DNA of 64,000 nt from Streptomyces monashensis (GTDB lineage: Bacteria > Actinomycetota > Actinomycetes > Streptomycetales > Streptomycetaceae): contig NZ_MLYO01000031.1 in NCBI RefSeq assembly GCF_001866665.1, positions 1 to 64,000 on the forward strand, written 5' to 3'. The position numbers and the translations under genes are program-made. Position 1 is the stretch's first letter. Each line of letters starts with the position of its first letter. The notes beneath the pieces are model-generated. The model searched no databases and was not told the origin of the DNA. It was given only the letters and a program-made list of their open reading frames with translations. Below, piece after piece: positions 17,512-26,788 of this stretch.

Positions 17512-18912
17512 ATGCGGCACGCACGACGACGCATCGTCCGGCGAGTGACACGCCTGGCGGCGGTCGGCGGACTCCTCCTGGGCGGCGTGATGGTCACCCA
17601 GGCGGCCATGGCGAGCGAGACACCTCGCGCCGCCACGAGAACGCTGTCCTCCGCCGGCGGCACCGGGGACCCCGGCGCCGCGCTGGTGGCGCGGCTCGGC
17701 ACGGCCCGTACGGCGGGCAGCTGGATCGGCGCCGACGGGCGGCCGGTGGTGGCGGTGACCGACGACGCGGCGGCGCGGACGGTGCGCGGTGCGGGAGCCG
17801 CGGCGAAGGTCGTCGCGCACAGCATGGACCAGCTCAAGTCGGCCACCGCCACACTGCGTTCGGCACCCCGGGTGGCGGGCACCGCGTGGGCGGTGGACTA
17901 CCGGACCAACCAGGTGCTGGTGAGCGCGGACAGCACGGTGTCGAAGAGCGACTGGTCCCGGATGAGCCACGTGGCCGCCAGGATCGGTGAGTTCGTGCGG
18001 ATGCGGCGGACGCGGGGCTCCTTCACCACGCGGCTGAACGGTGCCCAGCCGATCCTGTCGACCGGCGGCCGCTGCTCGGCGGGGTTCAACGTGACGAACG
18101 GTCAGAGCGACTTCATCCTCACGGCAGGGCACTGCGGACCGGCCGGGTCCACGTGGTTCGCCGACAACCAGGGCGACCGGCAGCTCGGCCAGACGGTGAG
18201 CAGCACGTTTCCCGGCAACGACTTCTCGCTCGTGAAGTACGCCTCCGGCAGGGCGGGTGACGGCGCCGGCGTCGTCGCGATCGGCGGCGGCAACGGGGTG
18301 CGGATCACGGGGGCCGCCGATGCGACGGTGGGGCAGCGGGTGTTCCGCAGCGGCAGCACCAGCGGTCTGCACGACGGCGCGGTGACCGCGCTGAACGCCA
18401 CCGTCAACTACCCGGAGGGGACGGTCACCGGGCTCATCCAGACCAATGTGTGCGCCGAACCGGGCGACAGCGGCGGCCCGTTGTTCTCCGACGGCATCGC
18501 GCTCGGTGTCACCTCGGGCGGCAGCGGGGACTGCACGGCGGGTGGTACGACGTTCTTCCAGCCGATCACCAAGGCGTTGACGGCGCTGAACGTCAAGCTG
18601 ATCGTGTCGGCCCAGAACGCCGGCGCCGCACAGGGCGCCGCCTCCTCCCCCGCCCCGTCCGCCCCGTCCGCCCCGTCCGCCGCGGCCACGCAGGCCGCGA
18701 TCGCCCCGGGCGGCGTGACGCCGGGCTCGGCGGCGCCGGTGGCGGGCGGCCAGAACGAGACGCTGCTGGCGCGGCTGACGGACACCCGGAACGTCGGTCC
18801 CGGGCTGCTGGTCATCGCGGGCAGTCTGATCGCGCTCGTCGCGACCCGGTACATCCGGGCCGAGCAGGATCGCAAGGCCTATCAGCGGTACTACTCGGCG
18901 ACCTGGGGCTGA
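17512..18912 (+). CDS. Membrane-anchored S1-family serine protease
   Basis: The 466-residue chymotrypsin-like protease has a signal peptide (LAAVGGLLLGGVMVTQAAMA), a propeptide, and the catalytic triad H207 (TAGHCG), D237 (GNDFSLVKY) and S320 (GDSGGP). A Pro/Ser/Ala linker follows, then a C-terminal hydrophobic segment (GLLVIAGSLIALVATRYI) with a basic tail, so it is probably displayed on the membrane rather than released. It is a paralogue of the protease at 59137-60576, which lacks the membrane anchor. A short hairpin follows the stop. Confidence 0.93.
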   Translation: MRHARRRIVRRVTRLAAVGGLLLGGVMVTQAAMASETPRAATRTLSSAGGTGDPGAALVARLGTARTAGSWIGADGRPVVAVTDDAAARTVRGAGAAAKVVAHSMDQLKSATATLRSAPRVAGTAWAVDYRTNQVLVSADSTVSKSDWSRMSHVAARIGEFVRMRRTRGSFTTRLNGAQPILSTGGRCSAGFNVTNGQSDFILTAGHCGPAGSTWFADNQGDRQLGQTVSSTFPGNDFSLVKYASGRAGDGAGVVAIGGGNGVRITGAADATVGQRVFRSGSTSGLHDGAVTALNATVNYPEGTVTGLIQTNVCAEPGDSGGPLFSDGIALGVTSGGSGDCTAGGTTFFQPITKALTALNVKLIVSAQNAGAAQGAASSPAPSAPSAPSAAATQAAIAPGGVTPGSAAPVAGGQNETLLARLTDTRNVGPGLLVIAGSLIALVATRYIRAEQDRKAYQRYYSATWG

Positions 18913-18925
18913 CGGGACACGAGAA

Positions 18926-18951
18926 GGGCACCCGCGCGGTCACGGGTGCCC
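18926..18951 (+). terminator. Hairpin terminator after the S1 protease
   Basis: gggcacccg (18926-18934) pairs perfectly with cgggtgccc (18943-18951) across an 8-base loop, 14 bp after the protease stop. It also precedes the 3' end of the convergent small gene, so it may work in both directions. Confidence 0.7.
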
Positions 18952-18990
18952 AGGATGCCGAGCGTTGTGGCGCGGTCGCCGCGAGGTCGG

Positions 18991-19173
18991 TCAGGCCGCC
19001 CGCTTCGACCGCGGGGTCGCGGCGGCCCACTCCATCACGAGGCGCTGGTACTCCGCGCGCTGCTCGGTGGTCAGTGTCCCGCCCGACCGGCGCCACAGGG
19101 CCCTGATCTCCTCGTTGACCTCCGCGGCCGATCGCGCGGAGCGCTCGGTGACGGCTTCAACAGTGGTGGACAT
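18991..19173 (-). CDS. Small conserved-looking protein, unknown function
   Basis: The 60-residue acidic-basic helical protein (MSTTVEAVTERSARSAAEVN, then EEIRALWRRSGGTLTTEQRA and EYQRLVMEWAAATPR) has no signal peptide or cysteines. I use the ATG at 19173 rather than 19185. The composition and heptad-like helices look coding, but I do not recognise the family. Confidence 0.65.
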   Translation of the reverse strand: MSTTVEAVTERSARSAAEVNEEIRALWRRSGGTLTTEQRAEYQRLVMEWAAATPRSKRAA

Positions 19174-19285
19174 GCTGTGAAGCATATGCCGCTCGACGTG
19201 AAGACGCCGTGAGCAAGTAGTCTCGATACGGACATTTCAGACCGTGTTACTCATCACGTCGATCTGTCAATGCGCACACGGGAGT

Positions 19286-20443
19286 TCACACTCTCCCCTC
19301 ACCCAGCACGAGGACCTGGATCGCCAGAACGGCCGCCCCGCGCGCCCAGTCGTGGAAGTCGGAGACCCTCGTCTCCAGGTCCACCGGTTCGGCGAGCGGA
19401 TGCCGGTGGGCACGGACGGTCTCGTGGACCGTGACCCCGGCCACATCCATCAGGCCGACCCCCTCTCCGGCGAGCAGAATCTTCTGCGGCAGCGCGAAGT
19501 TGGCGATCTGCGCGACCAGGACGCCGAGCGCCCGGGCCGCCTCGCCGACGACCCGGGCGGCCATGGGCTCGCCCGCGGCGGCACCGGCGAGGATGTCCTC
19601 GTAACCGACGTCACGGCCGGTCGCGGCGCGGATCTGGTACTCGATGCTGGGGATCGTGAGCAGGGACACGGCGCTGCCGCGGGCGCCGTCCGGGGTGAGC
19701 GGGCCGTGCGGGTCGACGATCCAGTACCGGCCGGGGGCGCGGCCCTCCTCCGCGAACGACACGCGCCTGCCGCCGAGGACCAGCCCATAGCCGAGGCCGG
19801 CGCCGATGGTCAGCACGGCGAAGCGGTCCAGGCCCCGGCCCGCACCGAACCAGGTCTCGGCCTCGGCCAGGGCGGCGACGTCGTTCTCGACGACGACCGG
19901 CAGCCCGGTGCGGTCCCGGACCAGCGCGGCGAGCGGCACGTCCCGCCAGCCGAGGAACGGCGAGTCCGCCACCACCGCACGCTCGCGCACCAGACCGCCC
20001 ACGCCGATGCCGAGACCGGCCGGGGCCGGCCGCCCCTTCGCGAGGCCGGCGGCCAGCCGCGCGACCGCGTCGGCGACGGCGTCCGGGTCGTGACCGGTCA
20101 GCGGCCGGTCCTGACGGGCGACGACCTCGCTGCGCAGGGTGGTGACCACGCCGTAGACCCGGTCGGCGGTGATCTTGAGCCCGAGGAAGGAGCAGGAGTC
20201 GGCCACGACGCCGAGCGGCCGGGACGGGCGTCCCTGGCGGGTCTCCCCCCCGCTCTCCGCCTCGGACGTCTCCGCCGCCTCCACCAGCAGCCCCGACTCG
20301 ATGAGGGGCTTGGTCAGGCGGGTGAGGCTGCCCTGCGAGAGCCCGAGGCGGCGGGCCAGCGCGGTGCGGGACAGCGGCCCGTGCACGAGCACCTCGATCG
20401 CCACGGAGCGCTCCGCGGGACTCAGCGGCAGCCAGTCGGTCAC
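19286..20443 (-). CDS. ROK-family transcriptional regulator
   Basis: The 385-residue protein has an N-terminal MarR-like winged helix (ERSVAIEVLVHGPLSRTALA, RRLGLSQGSLTRLTKPLIES) and a sugar-kinase-like ROK domain (LGIGVGGLV, VVENDVAALAEAETWFGAGR, VLTIGAGLGYGLV). The usual ROK zinc-binding Cys cluster is not obvious, as in some regulators. The GTG at 20443 is chosen because it directly precedes the HTH. It is divergent from the Gfo/Idh/MocA oxidoreductase and is its likely sugar-responsive regulator. Confidence 0.9.
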   Translation of the reverse strand: MTDWLPLSPAERSVAIEVLVHGPLSRTALARRLGLSQGSLTRLTKPLIESGLLVEAAETSEAESGGETRQGRPSRPLGVVADSCSFLGLKITADRVYGVVTTLRSEVVARQDRPLTGHDPDAVADAVARLAAGLAKGRPAPAGLGIGVGGLVRERAVVADSPFLGWRDVPLAALVRDRTGLPVVVENDVAALAEAETWFGAGRGLDRFAVLTIGAGLGYGLVLGGRRVSFAEEGRAPGRYWIVDPHGPLTPDGARGSAVSLLTIPSIEYQIRAATGRDVGYEDILAGAAAGEPMAARVVGEAARALGVLVAQIANFALPQKILLAGEGVGLMDVAGVTVHETVRAHRHPLAEPVDLETRVSDFHDWARGAAVLAIQVLVLGEGRV

Positions 20444-20562
20444 GGCACCCCTTTTCTTCCGGCTCAGAAGCAACCAGCTCACCCTACTGCGCGTCGCGTG
20501 CGCTGCAGAAGCTTCCTCCCGCCCCTTGACGATACAATTCTTCCGCACCAAAAGTAATCAGC

Positions 20563-21765
20563 ATGACTTTCTCTCTCGGCATCGTCGGCGCCGGACAGTT
20601 CTCCGGACAATTCGCCACGCTGTTCCAGGCCCACCCCGGCGTCCGTGACGTGTACGTCACCGACCTGCTGCCCGAGCGGGCCGAGCGGCTCGCCGCCGCG
20701 CAGGGGCTCGCCGGCACCTTCCCGTCGTACGAGGCCATGCTGGAGTCGGCGGCGGTCGACGCGGTCGCGATCTTCACCCAGCGCTGGACGCACGGCCCGC
20801 TCGCGCTGCAGGGACTCGGCGCCGGCAAGCACGTGTACTGCGCCGTCCCCATGGCGATCACCACACAGGAGATCGGCGCGATCATCGACGCGGTCCGGGC
20901 GACCGGGCTGACGTACATGATGGGCGAGACCAGTCACTACCACCCGGCGACCGTGCACGCCCGCGACCAGCTGGCCCAGGGCGCCTTCGGCCGGCTCTTC
21001 TACGCCGAGGGCGACTACGTCCACGACATGGACCTCGGCTTCTACGACGCCTACCGGTACAGCGGCGGCGAGAACTGGCGGGCGACGGCCAGCTATCCGC
21101 CGCTGCTCTACCCGACGCACGCGGTGGGCGGGGTGCTCGGGGCCTGGCGGACCCATGCGGTGAGCGTGTCGGCGATCGGCGTGCGGGACGATCGCGGGGA
21201 CGGCGTTTTCGACCGTTCGGTCAGCCAGTTCGACAACGATGTGTCCAACGCGACCGCTCTGTTCGAAGTGGCGGGCGGCGGGTCGTTCCGTACGAACGAG
21301 TTCCGGCGGGTCGGCTATCCCTCGCACATCCGCGAGTCCCGGTTCCGGTTCTTCGGCACCGAGGCCAGCATGGAACAGCTGGCGACGGTGGCGCTGTGGC
21401 AGGACAAGAAGGGGGTGCGGGACATCAGCGAACTGCTCGAGCCCAAGCAGACACTGGCCCCCGACGACCCCTCACTCGCGCACATCGCACCGGAGTTGCG
21501 GGCCGCCTTCACCTCCGGTTCGGCCCCGGTGCACGACCGGTCGAGGCTGCCCAGGGAGTTCGACCGCCTCCACAACGGCCACGAGGGCAGTCATCACTTC
21601 CTCGTCGACGACTTCGTCACCGCCGTCACCACCCGCGCACTGCCGACCGTGAACGCGTGGACGGCCGCCCGCTACACCCTGCCGGGCGTCATCGCGCACG
21701 AGTCCGCGCGGCAGGGCGGGGTACGGCTGCGGATCCCCGACTTCGGGGACGCGCCCGAGGCGTGA
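20563..21765 (+). CDS. Gfo/Idh/MocA-family oxidoreductase
   Basis: The 400-residue protein has an N-terminal Rossmann fold (SLGIVGAGQFSGQFATLF) and the family motif region GKHVYCAVPMAIT, where the usual EKP is replaced by AVP. A C-terminal alpha/beta substrate domain follows. It has MGETSHYHPATV where family members carry catalytic residues. These enzymes oxidise or epimerise sugars or inositols with NAD(P). It is divergent from the ROK regulator across 119 bp, which contains ttgacg (20526-20531) and tacaat (20533-20538) promoter-like hexamers. Confidence 0.9.
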   Translation: MTFSLGIVGAGQFSGQFATLFQAHPGVRDVYVTDLLPERAERLAAAQGLAGTFPSYEAMLESAAVDAVAIFTQRWTHGPLALQGLGAGKHVYCAVPMAITTQEIGAIIDAVRATGLTYMMGETSHYHPATVHARDQLAQGAFGRLFYAEGDYVHDMDLGFYDAYRYSGGENWRATASYPPLLYPTHAVGGVLGAWRTHAVSVSAIGVRDDRGDGVFDRSVSQFDNDVSNATALFEVAGGGSFRTNEFRRVGYPSHIRESRFRFFGTEASMEQLATVALWQDKKGVRDISELLEPKQTLAPDDPSLAHIAPELRAAFTSGSAPVHDRSRLPREFDRLHNGHEGSHHFLVDDFVTAVTTRALPTVNAWTAARYTLPGVIAHESARQGGVRLRIPDFGDAPEA

Positions 21766-21809
21766 CGGCCCGGGCGACGACGGCCCGGGTGCCGCTCGGG
21801 TGCGGCCGC

Positions 21810-22508
21810 TCAGGTACCCGGCTTGCGGCCGTAGACGAAGACGTCGTCGCCCGTCCTCAGCAGCGACCAGTACGTCTGGGCGTCCTTGGTGGTCATGTTG
21901 ACGCAGCCGTGCGAACCCGGCGGGTTCCACATGCTCAGGCCCACCGAGTGGAAGGCCTGGCCGCCGTCGAAGAACTGGCTGTACGGCATCGGCACGTTGT
22001 AGAGGGTCGAGACGTGGTGGAGGTCCCGCCAGTAGACCTTCTTCAGACCGGTGCGGGTGACGTATCCCTTGCGGCCGGTGCGCACGGGCACCGGTCCGTA
22101 GACGACCTTCTTCCCGTCCTGGATCCAGCTGAGCTGGAGCGTGAGGTTCACACAGGCGATCCGGCCCTTGTTCACCGGGCACCTGCCGTCCTTGTTCGGG
22201 TTGTTCCCCGCGGCCCGCTGCTTGCTGACCAGATCCATCACGCCCCAGGTGACAGGACCGGCGTAGCCGGTGTCGGGCGTGATGCCGTGCGTGTCCTGGA
22301 AGGCCTTGATGGCCCTGCAGTCGGCGGCGGACTGCTTGCCGTCGACGGGCCGGCCGAGGAACTTCTCCGCCTGCTTCTGGTACGGCCCCGCCTGCGTGGT
22401 GCAGTTCGTGGCCGCCTGGGCCGGTGCGGTGGTGAGGGCCAGCGTGAGCGGCGCCACCAGTCCCGTGACGCCCAGCGCGACGACGCCCCGTCTGCGTATG
22501 TCCCCCAT
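21810..22508 (-). CDS. Secreted L,D-transpeptidase with peptidoglycan-binding domain
   Basis: The 232-residue exported protein has a signal peptide (VVALGVTGLVAPLTLALTTA), a peptidoglycan-binding-like region (DCRAIKAFQDTHGITPDTGY) and a YkuD catalytic domain ending in the motif SHGCVNM with the upstream histidine in FHSVGLSMW. The cysteine of SHGC is the expected nucleophile that forms 3-3 peptidoglycan cross-links or attaches proteins to the wall. The ATG at 22508 precedes the signal peptide directly. It is a single gene. Confidence 0.93.
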   Translation of the reverse strand: MGDIRRRGVVALGVTGLVAPLTLALTTAPAQAATNCTTQAGPYQKQAEKFLGRPVDGKQSAADCRAIKAFQDTHGITPDTGYAGPVTWGVMDLVSKQRAAGNNPNKDGRCPVNKGRIACVNLTLQLSWIQDGKKVVYGPVPVRTGRKGYVTRTGLKKVYWRDLHHVSTLYNVPMPYSQFFDGGQAFHSVGLSMWNPPGSHGCVNMTTKDAQTYWSLLRTGDDVFVYGRKPGT

Positions 22509-22659
22509 GTCCGTGTCCCCTTCTCCCCTGGCCGCCCGGGAGCCGCCCCGGGTGCCTACCACTCGCTTCCCGCGATGTCGGACTCCTAGACCTGCGCGGG
22601 GGCGACGGGGTTGTGGTTCCGGCCGGACTGTGACGAAACGGTGAACTTCGTCGCCTTCG

Positions 22660-23451
22660 TCAGGACGGGCGCTTCACGGCCGCCAGGAAACCCGTGTTCA
22701 CGGCCGTCAGACCGCCGTCGACCACCAGCGTCGTCCCCGTGATCCAGGCCGCGTCGCGGGAGGCGAGGAAGGCGACCGCGGCGGCGACGTCCTCGGGCTC
22801 GCCGATGCGGCCGAGCGGATAGAGGGGCCGGACGGCGTCCAGTTCGTCGTCGCGGCCCTCCCACGCCGAGGTGCGGACCGTGCCCGGCACCACGAGGTTC
22901 ACCCGCACCCCCCGGGCCGCCGCGTGCCCGGCGAGCGTACGGGTCAGCGAGGCGAGGCCGGCCTTGGCGGCGCTGTAGGCGTGGTTGCCGAAGTCCTGGC
23001 CGCCGTTGACGGAGCCGATGCTGACGATCGCCCCGCGCCCGGAGGCGACGAGGTGCGGCAACGCGGCCCGGCAGCACCGGCGCACGCCGGTGAGGGTGAT
23101 GTCGAGGTCGTGCGCCCACCCGTCGTCGGAATCGTCCTCGAAGAGCGGGGCGTCCGGGGTGCAGTGGGCGGCGCAGTTGACCAGCACGTCGAGCGAGCCG
23201 AACGCGGCGACGGCCTGGGCGACGGCGGCGTCCACCGAGGCGCGGTCGGCGACGTCGCACGCCGACGCCTCGGCGTCGAGCCCCTGTTGACGCAGGGACG
23301 CGGCCGTCCGCTCGGCCTCGGGCAGGTCCCGGTCGGTCAGCAGGACGCGGCCGCCCTCCTCGGCGATGCGCCGGGCGACGGCCGCGCCGATGCCGCGGGC
23401 CGCGCCCGTGACGAGTACGCCGTGTCCGGCGAATCGGGTGTGATCGGTCAT
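22660..23451 (-). CDS. Short-chain dehydrogenase/reductase
   Basis: The 263-residue classical SDR has the cofactor motif VTGAARGIGAAVA, NCAAH in place of NNAG, the catalytic Ser in IVSIGSVNGG and YSAAKAGLASL carrying the Tyr/Lys pair. The C-terminal ITGTTLVVDGGLT is typical. The acidic residue after the second strand (LLTDRDLPEAE) favours NAD(H). The substrate is unknown. It is followed 66 bp later by the MBL-mscR operon end, on the same strand. Confidence 0.93.
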   Translation of the reverse strand: MTDHTRFAGHGVLVTGAARGIGAAVARRIAEEGGRVLLTDRDLPEAERTAASLRQQGLDAEASACDVADRASVDAAVAQAVAAFGSLDVLVNCAAHCTPDAPLFEDDSDDGWAHDLDITLTGVRRCCRAALPHLVASGRGAIVSIGSVNGGQDFGNHAYSAAKAGLASLTRTLAGHAAARGVRVNLVVPGTVRTSAWEGRDDELDAVRPLYPLGRIGEPEDVAAAVAFLASRDAAWITGTTLVVDGGLTAVNTGFLAAVKRPS

Positions 23452-23517
23452 GGGGCGACCGTACGGCGCCGAGCCCGTCGTTTCACCGGGTACGGCGGGA
23501 ACGGCCTCTCGGGCGGT

Positions 23518-24147
23518 TCAGTGTCCCCGTTCGATCCACTCCTCCAGGTGCGGTGCCTCGGCGCCGATCGTGGTGGACTCGCCGTGGCCGGTGAGGACCT
23601 TGGTCTGCGGGGGCAGCGTGAGGAGCCTGTCGCGGATGGAGTCGATGATCGTCGGGAAGTGGGACCAGGACCGTCCGGTGGCGCCGGGGCCGCCCCGGAA
23701 GAGGGTGTCGCCGGTGAAGACCGTGCCGAGCCCGGGGTCGTACAGGCAGACGGCGCCGGGGGCGTGGCCCGGGGTGTGGAGCACGGTGAGGTCGGCGCCG
23801 GCCGCCTCGATGACCTGGCCGTCGACGAGGTGCCGGTCGGGGTCTCGGTGCGGGTGGGTCTGCTTCCACAGCGGCAGGTCGTCGGGGTGCAGCCAGATGA
23901 CGGCGCCGGTGAGGTCGGCGAGCGCGGGGGCCGCGTCGATGTGGTCGTTGTGCGCGTGGGTGCACACGATCGCGGTGAGGCGGCGGTCGCCGACGGCGGC
24001 GGCGATGGCCTCGGCGTCGTGGGCGGCGTCGATGACGATCACCTCGTGGTCGTCGCCGACGATCCACACGTTGTTCTCGACGTCCCAGCTGCCGCCGTCG
24101 AGCGTGAACTGGCCGGAGGTGACGAGGTGTTCGATGCGGGCGGTCAT
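23518..24147 (-). CDS. MBL-fold metallohydrolase paired with mycothiol-dependent dehydrogenase
   Basis: The 209-residue metallo-beta-lactamase fold protein has the metal motif THAHNDHID, further ligands in HTPGHAPGAV and FTGDTLF, and a C-terminal TGHGESTTIG, the pattern of glyoxalase II-like thioester hydrolases. Its ATG overlaps the stop of the upstream mscR-type gene by ATGA, so the two are translationally coupled. In actinobacteria this partner is thought to hydrolyse the S-formyl-mycothiol product of formaldehyde oxidation; that role is from family context. Confidence 0.9.
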   Translation of the reverse strand: MTARIEHLVTSGQFTLDGGSWDVENNVWIVGDDHEVIVIDAAHDAEAIAAAVGDRRLTAIVCTHAHNDHIDAAPALADLTGAVIWLHPDDLPLWKQTHPHRDPDRHLVDGQVIEAAGADLTVLHTPGHAPGAVCLYDPGLGTVFTGDTLFRGGPGATGRSWSHFPTIIDSIRDRLLTLPPQTKVLTGHGESTTIGAEAPHLEEWIERGH

Positions 24148-25232
24148 CACAGCACCACCACCGAGCGCAGCACGTCGCCGTGGTGCATCCGCTCGAACGC
24201 CTTCTCCACCTCGTCGAGTCGGACGGTCTCGGTGACGAACGCGTCGAGCGGGAGACGGCCCTGCAGGTGCAGGTCGATGAGCACGGGGAAGTCCCGGGAG
24301 GGCAGGCAGTCGCCGTACCAGCTGGACTTCAGGGCGCCGCCGCGGCCGAAGACGTCCAGCAGGGGCAGTTCGAGCTTCATCTCGGGGGTGGGGACGCCGA
24401 CGAGGACGACGGTGCCGGCGAGGTCGCGGGCGTAGAAGGCCTGCTGGTACGTGTCCGGGCGGCCGACGGCCTCGATGACGACGTCGGCGCCGAAGCCGCC
24501 GGTCAGCTCGCGGACCGCCTCGACGGGGTCGGTCTCCTTGGAGTTCACGGTGTGGGTGGCGCCCAGGGTGCGGGCCTTGGCCAGCTTGCGGTCGTCGATG
24601 TCCACGGCGATGATCTTCGCCGCGCCGGCGAGGGTCGCCCCCGCGATCGCCGCGTCGCCGACGCCGCCGCAGCCGATGACGGCCACCGAGTCGCCGCGTC
24701 CGACGTCGCCGGTGTTGATGGCGGCGCCGAGGCCGGCCATCACCCCGCAGCCGAGCAGTCCGGCGACCGCCGGGGAGACGGCCGGGTCGACCTTGGTGCA
24801 CTGCCCGGCGGCGACGAGGGTCTTCTCGGCGAACGCGCCGATCCCGAGGGCCGGGGACAACTCGGTACCGTCAGTGAGGGTCATCTTCTGCTTCGCGTTG
24901 TGGGTGTCGAAGCAGTACCAGGGCCGGCCCCGCAGACAGGCCCGGCAGTTCCCGCACACCGCACGCCAGTTGAGGACGACGAAGTCACCGGGCGCCACGT
25001 CCGTGACACCTGCGCCGACCGACTCCACCACGCCCGCGGCCTCGTGGCCGAGGAGGAAGGGGAAGTCGTCGGAGATGCCGCCCTGCTTGTAGTGCAGGTC
25101 GGTGTGGCAGACACCGCAGGCCTGGACGCGGACGACGGCCTCGCCGGGTCCCGGGTCCGGCACGACGATCGTCTCGACCCGTACGGGCTCGTCCTTCCCC
25201 GGTGCGATCACACCGCGGACTTCCTGCGCCAT
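24147..25232 (-). CDS. mscR: S-(hydroxymethyl)mycothiol dehydrogenase
   Basis: The 361-residue zinc alcohol dehydrogenase of the class III-like group has catalytic zinc ligands in GVCHTDLH and LLGHEAAG, a structural zinc loop CGNCRACLRGRPWYC and the NAD motif VIGCGGVGDAAIAGA. In mycothiol-using actinobacteria it oxidises the spontaneous formaldehyde-mycothiol adduct. The ATG at 25232 is used because MAQEVRGVIAPGKDEPV is the family start. It forms a two-gene operon with the MBL-fold hydrolase. Confidence 0.93.
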   Translation of the reverse strand: MAQEVRGVIAPGKDEPVRVETIVVPDPGPGEAVVRVQACGVCHTDLHYKQGGISDDFPFLLGHEAAGVVESVGAGVTDVAPGDFVVLNWRAVCGNCRACLRGRPWYCFDTHNAKQKMTLTDGTELSPALGIGAFAEKTLVAAGQCTKVDPAVSPAVAGLLGCGVMAGLGAAINTGDVGRGDSVAVIGCGGVGDAAIAGATLAGAAKIIAVDIDDRKLAKARTLGATHTVNSKETDPVEAVRELTGGFGADVVIEAVGRPDTYQQAFYARDLAGTVVLVGVPTPEMKLELPLLDVFGRGGALKSSWYGDCLPSRDFPVLIDLHLQGRLPLDAFVTETVRLDEVEKAFERMHHGDVLRSVVVL

Positions 25233-25465
25233 GGTCTGGTCCCTTCCATCGATTGCCTTCGCTGCCGACCCTACGCGTGACCGATCGGTAGCGGTGCGGG
25301 CCACGGCGGTGATCGTGGATCTCTCGCCTGACCGGATTTGTTCGTGAACATTCCACACTTTCCGGGAAGTGACTGGAAAAGGTCATTCCATGATGACAAT
25401 TCTTTTGCAGGGTGCGGGAATCCTCCTGGTGTCTGCACCCGGTCCGGTCGTGCCTCAATGGGGGC

Positions 25466-26245
25466 ATGCCTCTTGACGGCTGCACGGGACGTACCGCCTT
25501 CCTGTTCTCGGCCGGTGCCTCGCCACGGCCCGGAGCCGCAGCCGAACTCCGGGAGGAGTTCCCGGTGTTCGCCGAGACGCTGGACGACATCTGCGCGCGC
25601 CTCGACCCGTATCTCGAACTCCCGCTGGCCTGCGTGATGTTCGCGGCCGACGGCACCCGGACGGCGGCCCTCCTGGACCGGGTGACGTACGCCGGTCCGG
25701 CGCTGTTCGCGCTCCAGGCGGCGCAGTGCCGGCTGCTGTACAGCTGGGGCGTCCGGCCGGACGTGGTCTACGGCCAGGCGGCCGGACGGATGGCCGCCGC
25801 GTACGCCGCCGGTGTCTTCTCGCTGGCGGAGGCCTGTCACGCGGTCGGCAGCCTGGCCCGTCTCCTCGGCGCCCTGCCCGACCCGGCCCCGGGGCGCTCC
25901 GCCCTGGAAGGCGTCCTCGGCGCCTACGGCCGTACGCTCGCCACCCTGCACCCGCGCGCGCCGCGCCTCCCGCTCGTCTGCGACGTCACCGCCCGCCCGG
26001 TGGGCGCGGAGACCGCCGAGCCGGAGTTCTGGGTACGGCGCACGCCGCACCGGTTCGCGGACACGGCCGGGGTGCTGCATCGCGACGGGGTCCGCGTCTG
26101 GCTGGAACTGGGCCCCGCCGATGTGCTCGTCCGCCTGCTGCCCGGCTGTCTGCCGGACGGCCCGGCGGCGGCCTTCGCCCTGTCGCGGGACTGGGCGGTG
26201 CTGCGGGCGGGGCCGGGGGCGGAGTCCGGCGGCGGACAGCCGTGA
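25466..26245 (+). CDS. Acyltransferase-like protein lacking the catalytic serine
   Basis: The 259-residue free-standing protein resembles polyketide synthase acyltransferase domains: FPVFAETLDDICARLDPYL, LDRVTYAGPALFALQAA, YSWGVRPDVVYGQAAGRMAA, AAYAAGVFSLAEA, EFWVRRTPHRFADTAG. The nucleophile elbow GHSxG is GQAAG here (H to Q104, S to A105), and the roughly 100-residue small subdomain with the catalytic His is missing. It cannot be an ordinary malonyltransferase. No PKS genes are nearby. It may be a decayed enzyme or a repurposed binding protein. The frame is clean and ends at a strong hairpin. Confidence 0.8.
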   Translation: MPLDGCTGRTAFLFSAGASPRPGAAAELREEFPVFAETLDDICARLDPYLELPLACVMFAADGTRTAALLDRVTYAGPALFALQAAQCRLLYSWGVRPDVVYGQAAGRMAAAYAAGVFSLAEACHAVGSLARLLGALPDPAPGRSALEGVLGAYGRTLATLHPRAPRLPLVCDVTARPVGAETAEPEFWVRRTPHRFADTAGVLHRDGVRVWLELGPADVLVRLLPGCLPDGPAAAFALSRDWAVLRAGPGAESGGGQP

Positions 26246-26272
26246 GGGCCGCCCCCGGACGGGGCGGCCCTC
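26244..26272 (+). terminator. Hairpin terminator after the acyltransferase-like gene
   Basis: gagggccgcccc (26244-26255) and ggggcggccctc (26261-26272) form a perfect 12-bp stem with a 5-base loop, starting at the stop codon. Confidence 0.8.
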
Positions 26273-26348
26273 GACGTCCCGGGACCGCCGGGCCCCCGGC
26301 CGAGGACGGCCTCGGCGGCGGATCGGGCCTCGGCCGGCAGCACGCCCG

Positions 26349-26615
26349 TCACGGGCCGGCGAGGTCGGTGACCTGGTGCAGCTTGTCCAGCTGGTGGACC
26401 CGGTTCAGCGCGCGCATCTGCTCGGAGACCTTCGGGACCTCCTTCCTGTGCGCGGCCGGGATACCGGTCACCGCGATCGCGTCGAGCGTGCTCATGGGGT
26501 TGAGCAGCGCCTTGTGCGGCGCGCTCGGGGGCGCCGCGTTCGCCGTCGGGACGGCGAGGCCCGTGATCCCGGCGGCGAGACCGAGGGCGGCGACGATACG
26601 TCGAGAGGAGATCAT
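26349..26615 (-). CDS. Small secreted protein, unknown function
   Basis: The 88-residue protein has a clear signal peptide (RRIVAALGLAAGITGLAVPT, cleavage likely after ANA) and a mature part of about 60 residues without cysteines (LLNPMSTLDAIAVTGI, VPKVSEQMRALNRVHQLDKL). I do not recognise the family. It is transcribed alone between converging genes. Confidence 0.75.
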   Translation of the reverse strand: MISSRRIVAALGLAAGITGLAVPTANAAPPSAPHKALLNPMSTLDAIAVTGIPAAHRKEVPKVSEQMRALNRVHQLDKLHQVTDLAGP

Positions 26616-26788
26616 GCCCTCAACAACGCCCCCGGACCCCGGCCGGACACGGGTGGCGGGCCGCGCTCACCGGTGAGGCGGAGGCGTCCGGCTGCGCTTG
26701 CCGTGCCCGCCGGGCCGGAGGAGCCTCGAAGGGTGGAGCCCGCGCGGCCCGGTCCGCGCCGGGCCGCGGGCGTCCGAAGGAGGTCACC

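Noticed and set aside
25338..25349. tgttc-gt-gaaca dyad upstream of mscR and the acyltransferase-like gene
   Set aside because: Arms are only 5 bp and it does not have the GAAC-N4-GTTC order of an actinobacterial SOS box; too weak to call an operator.
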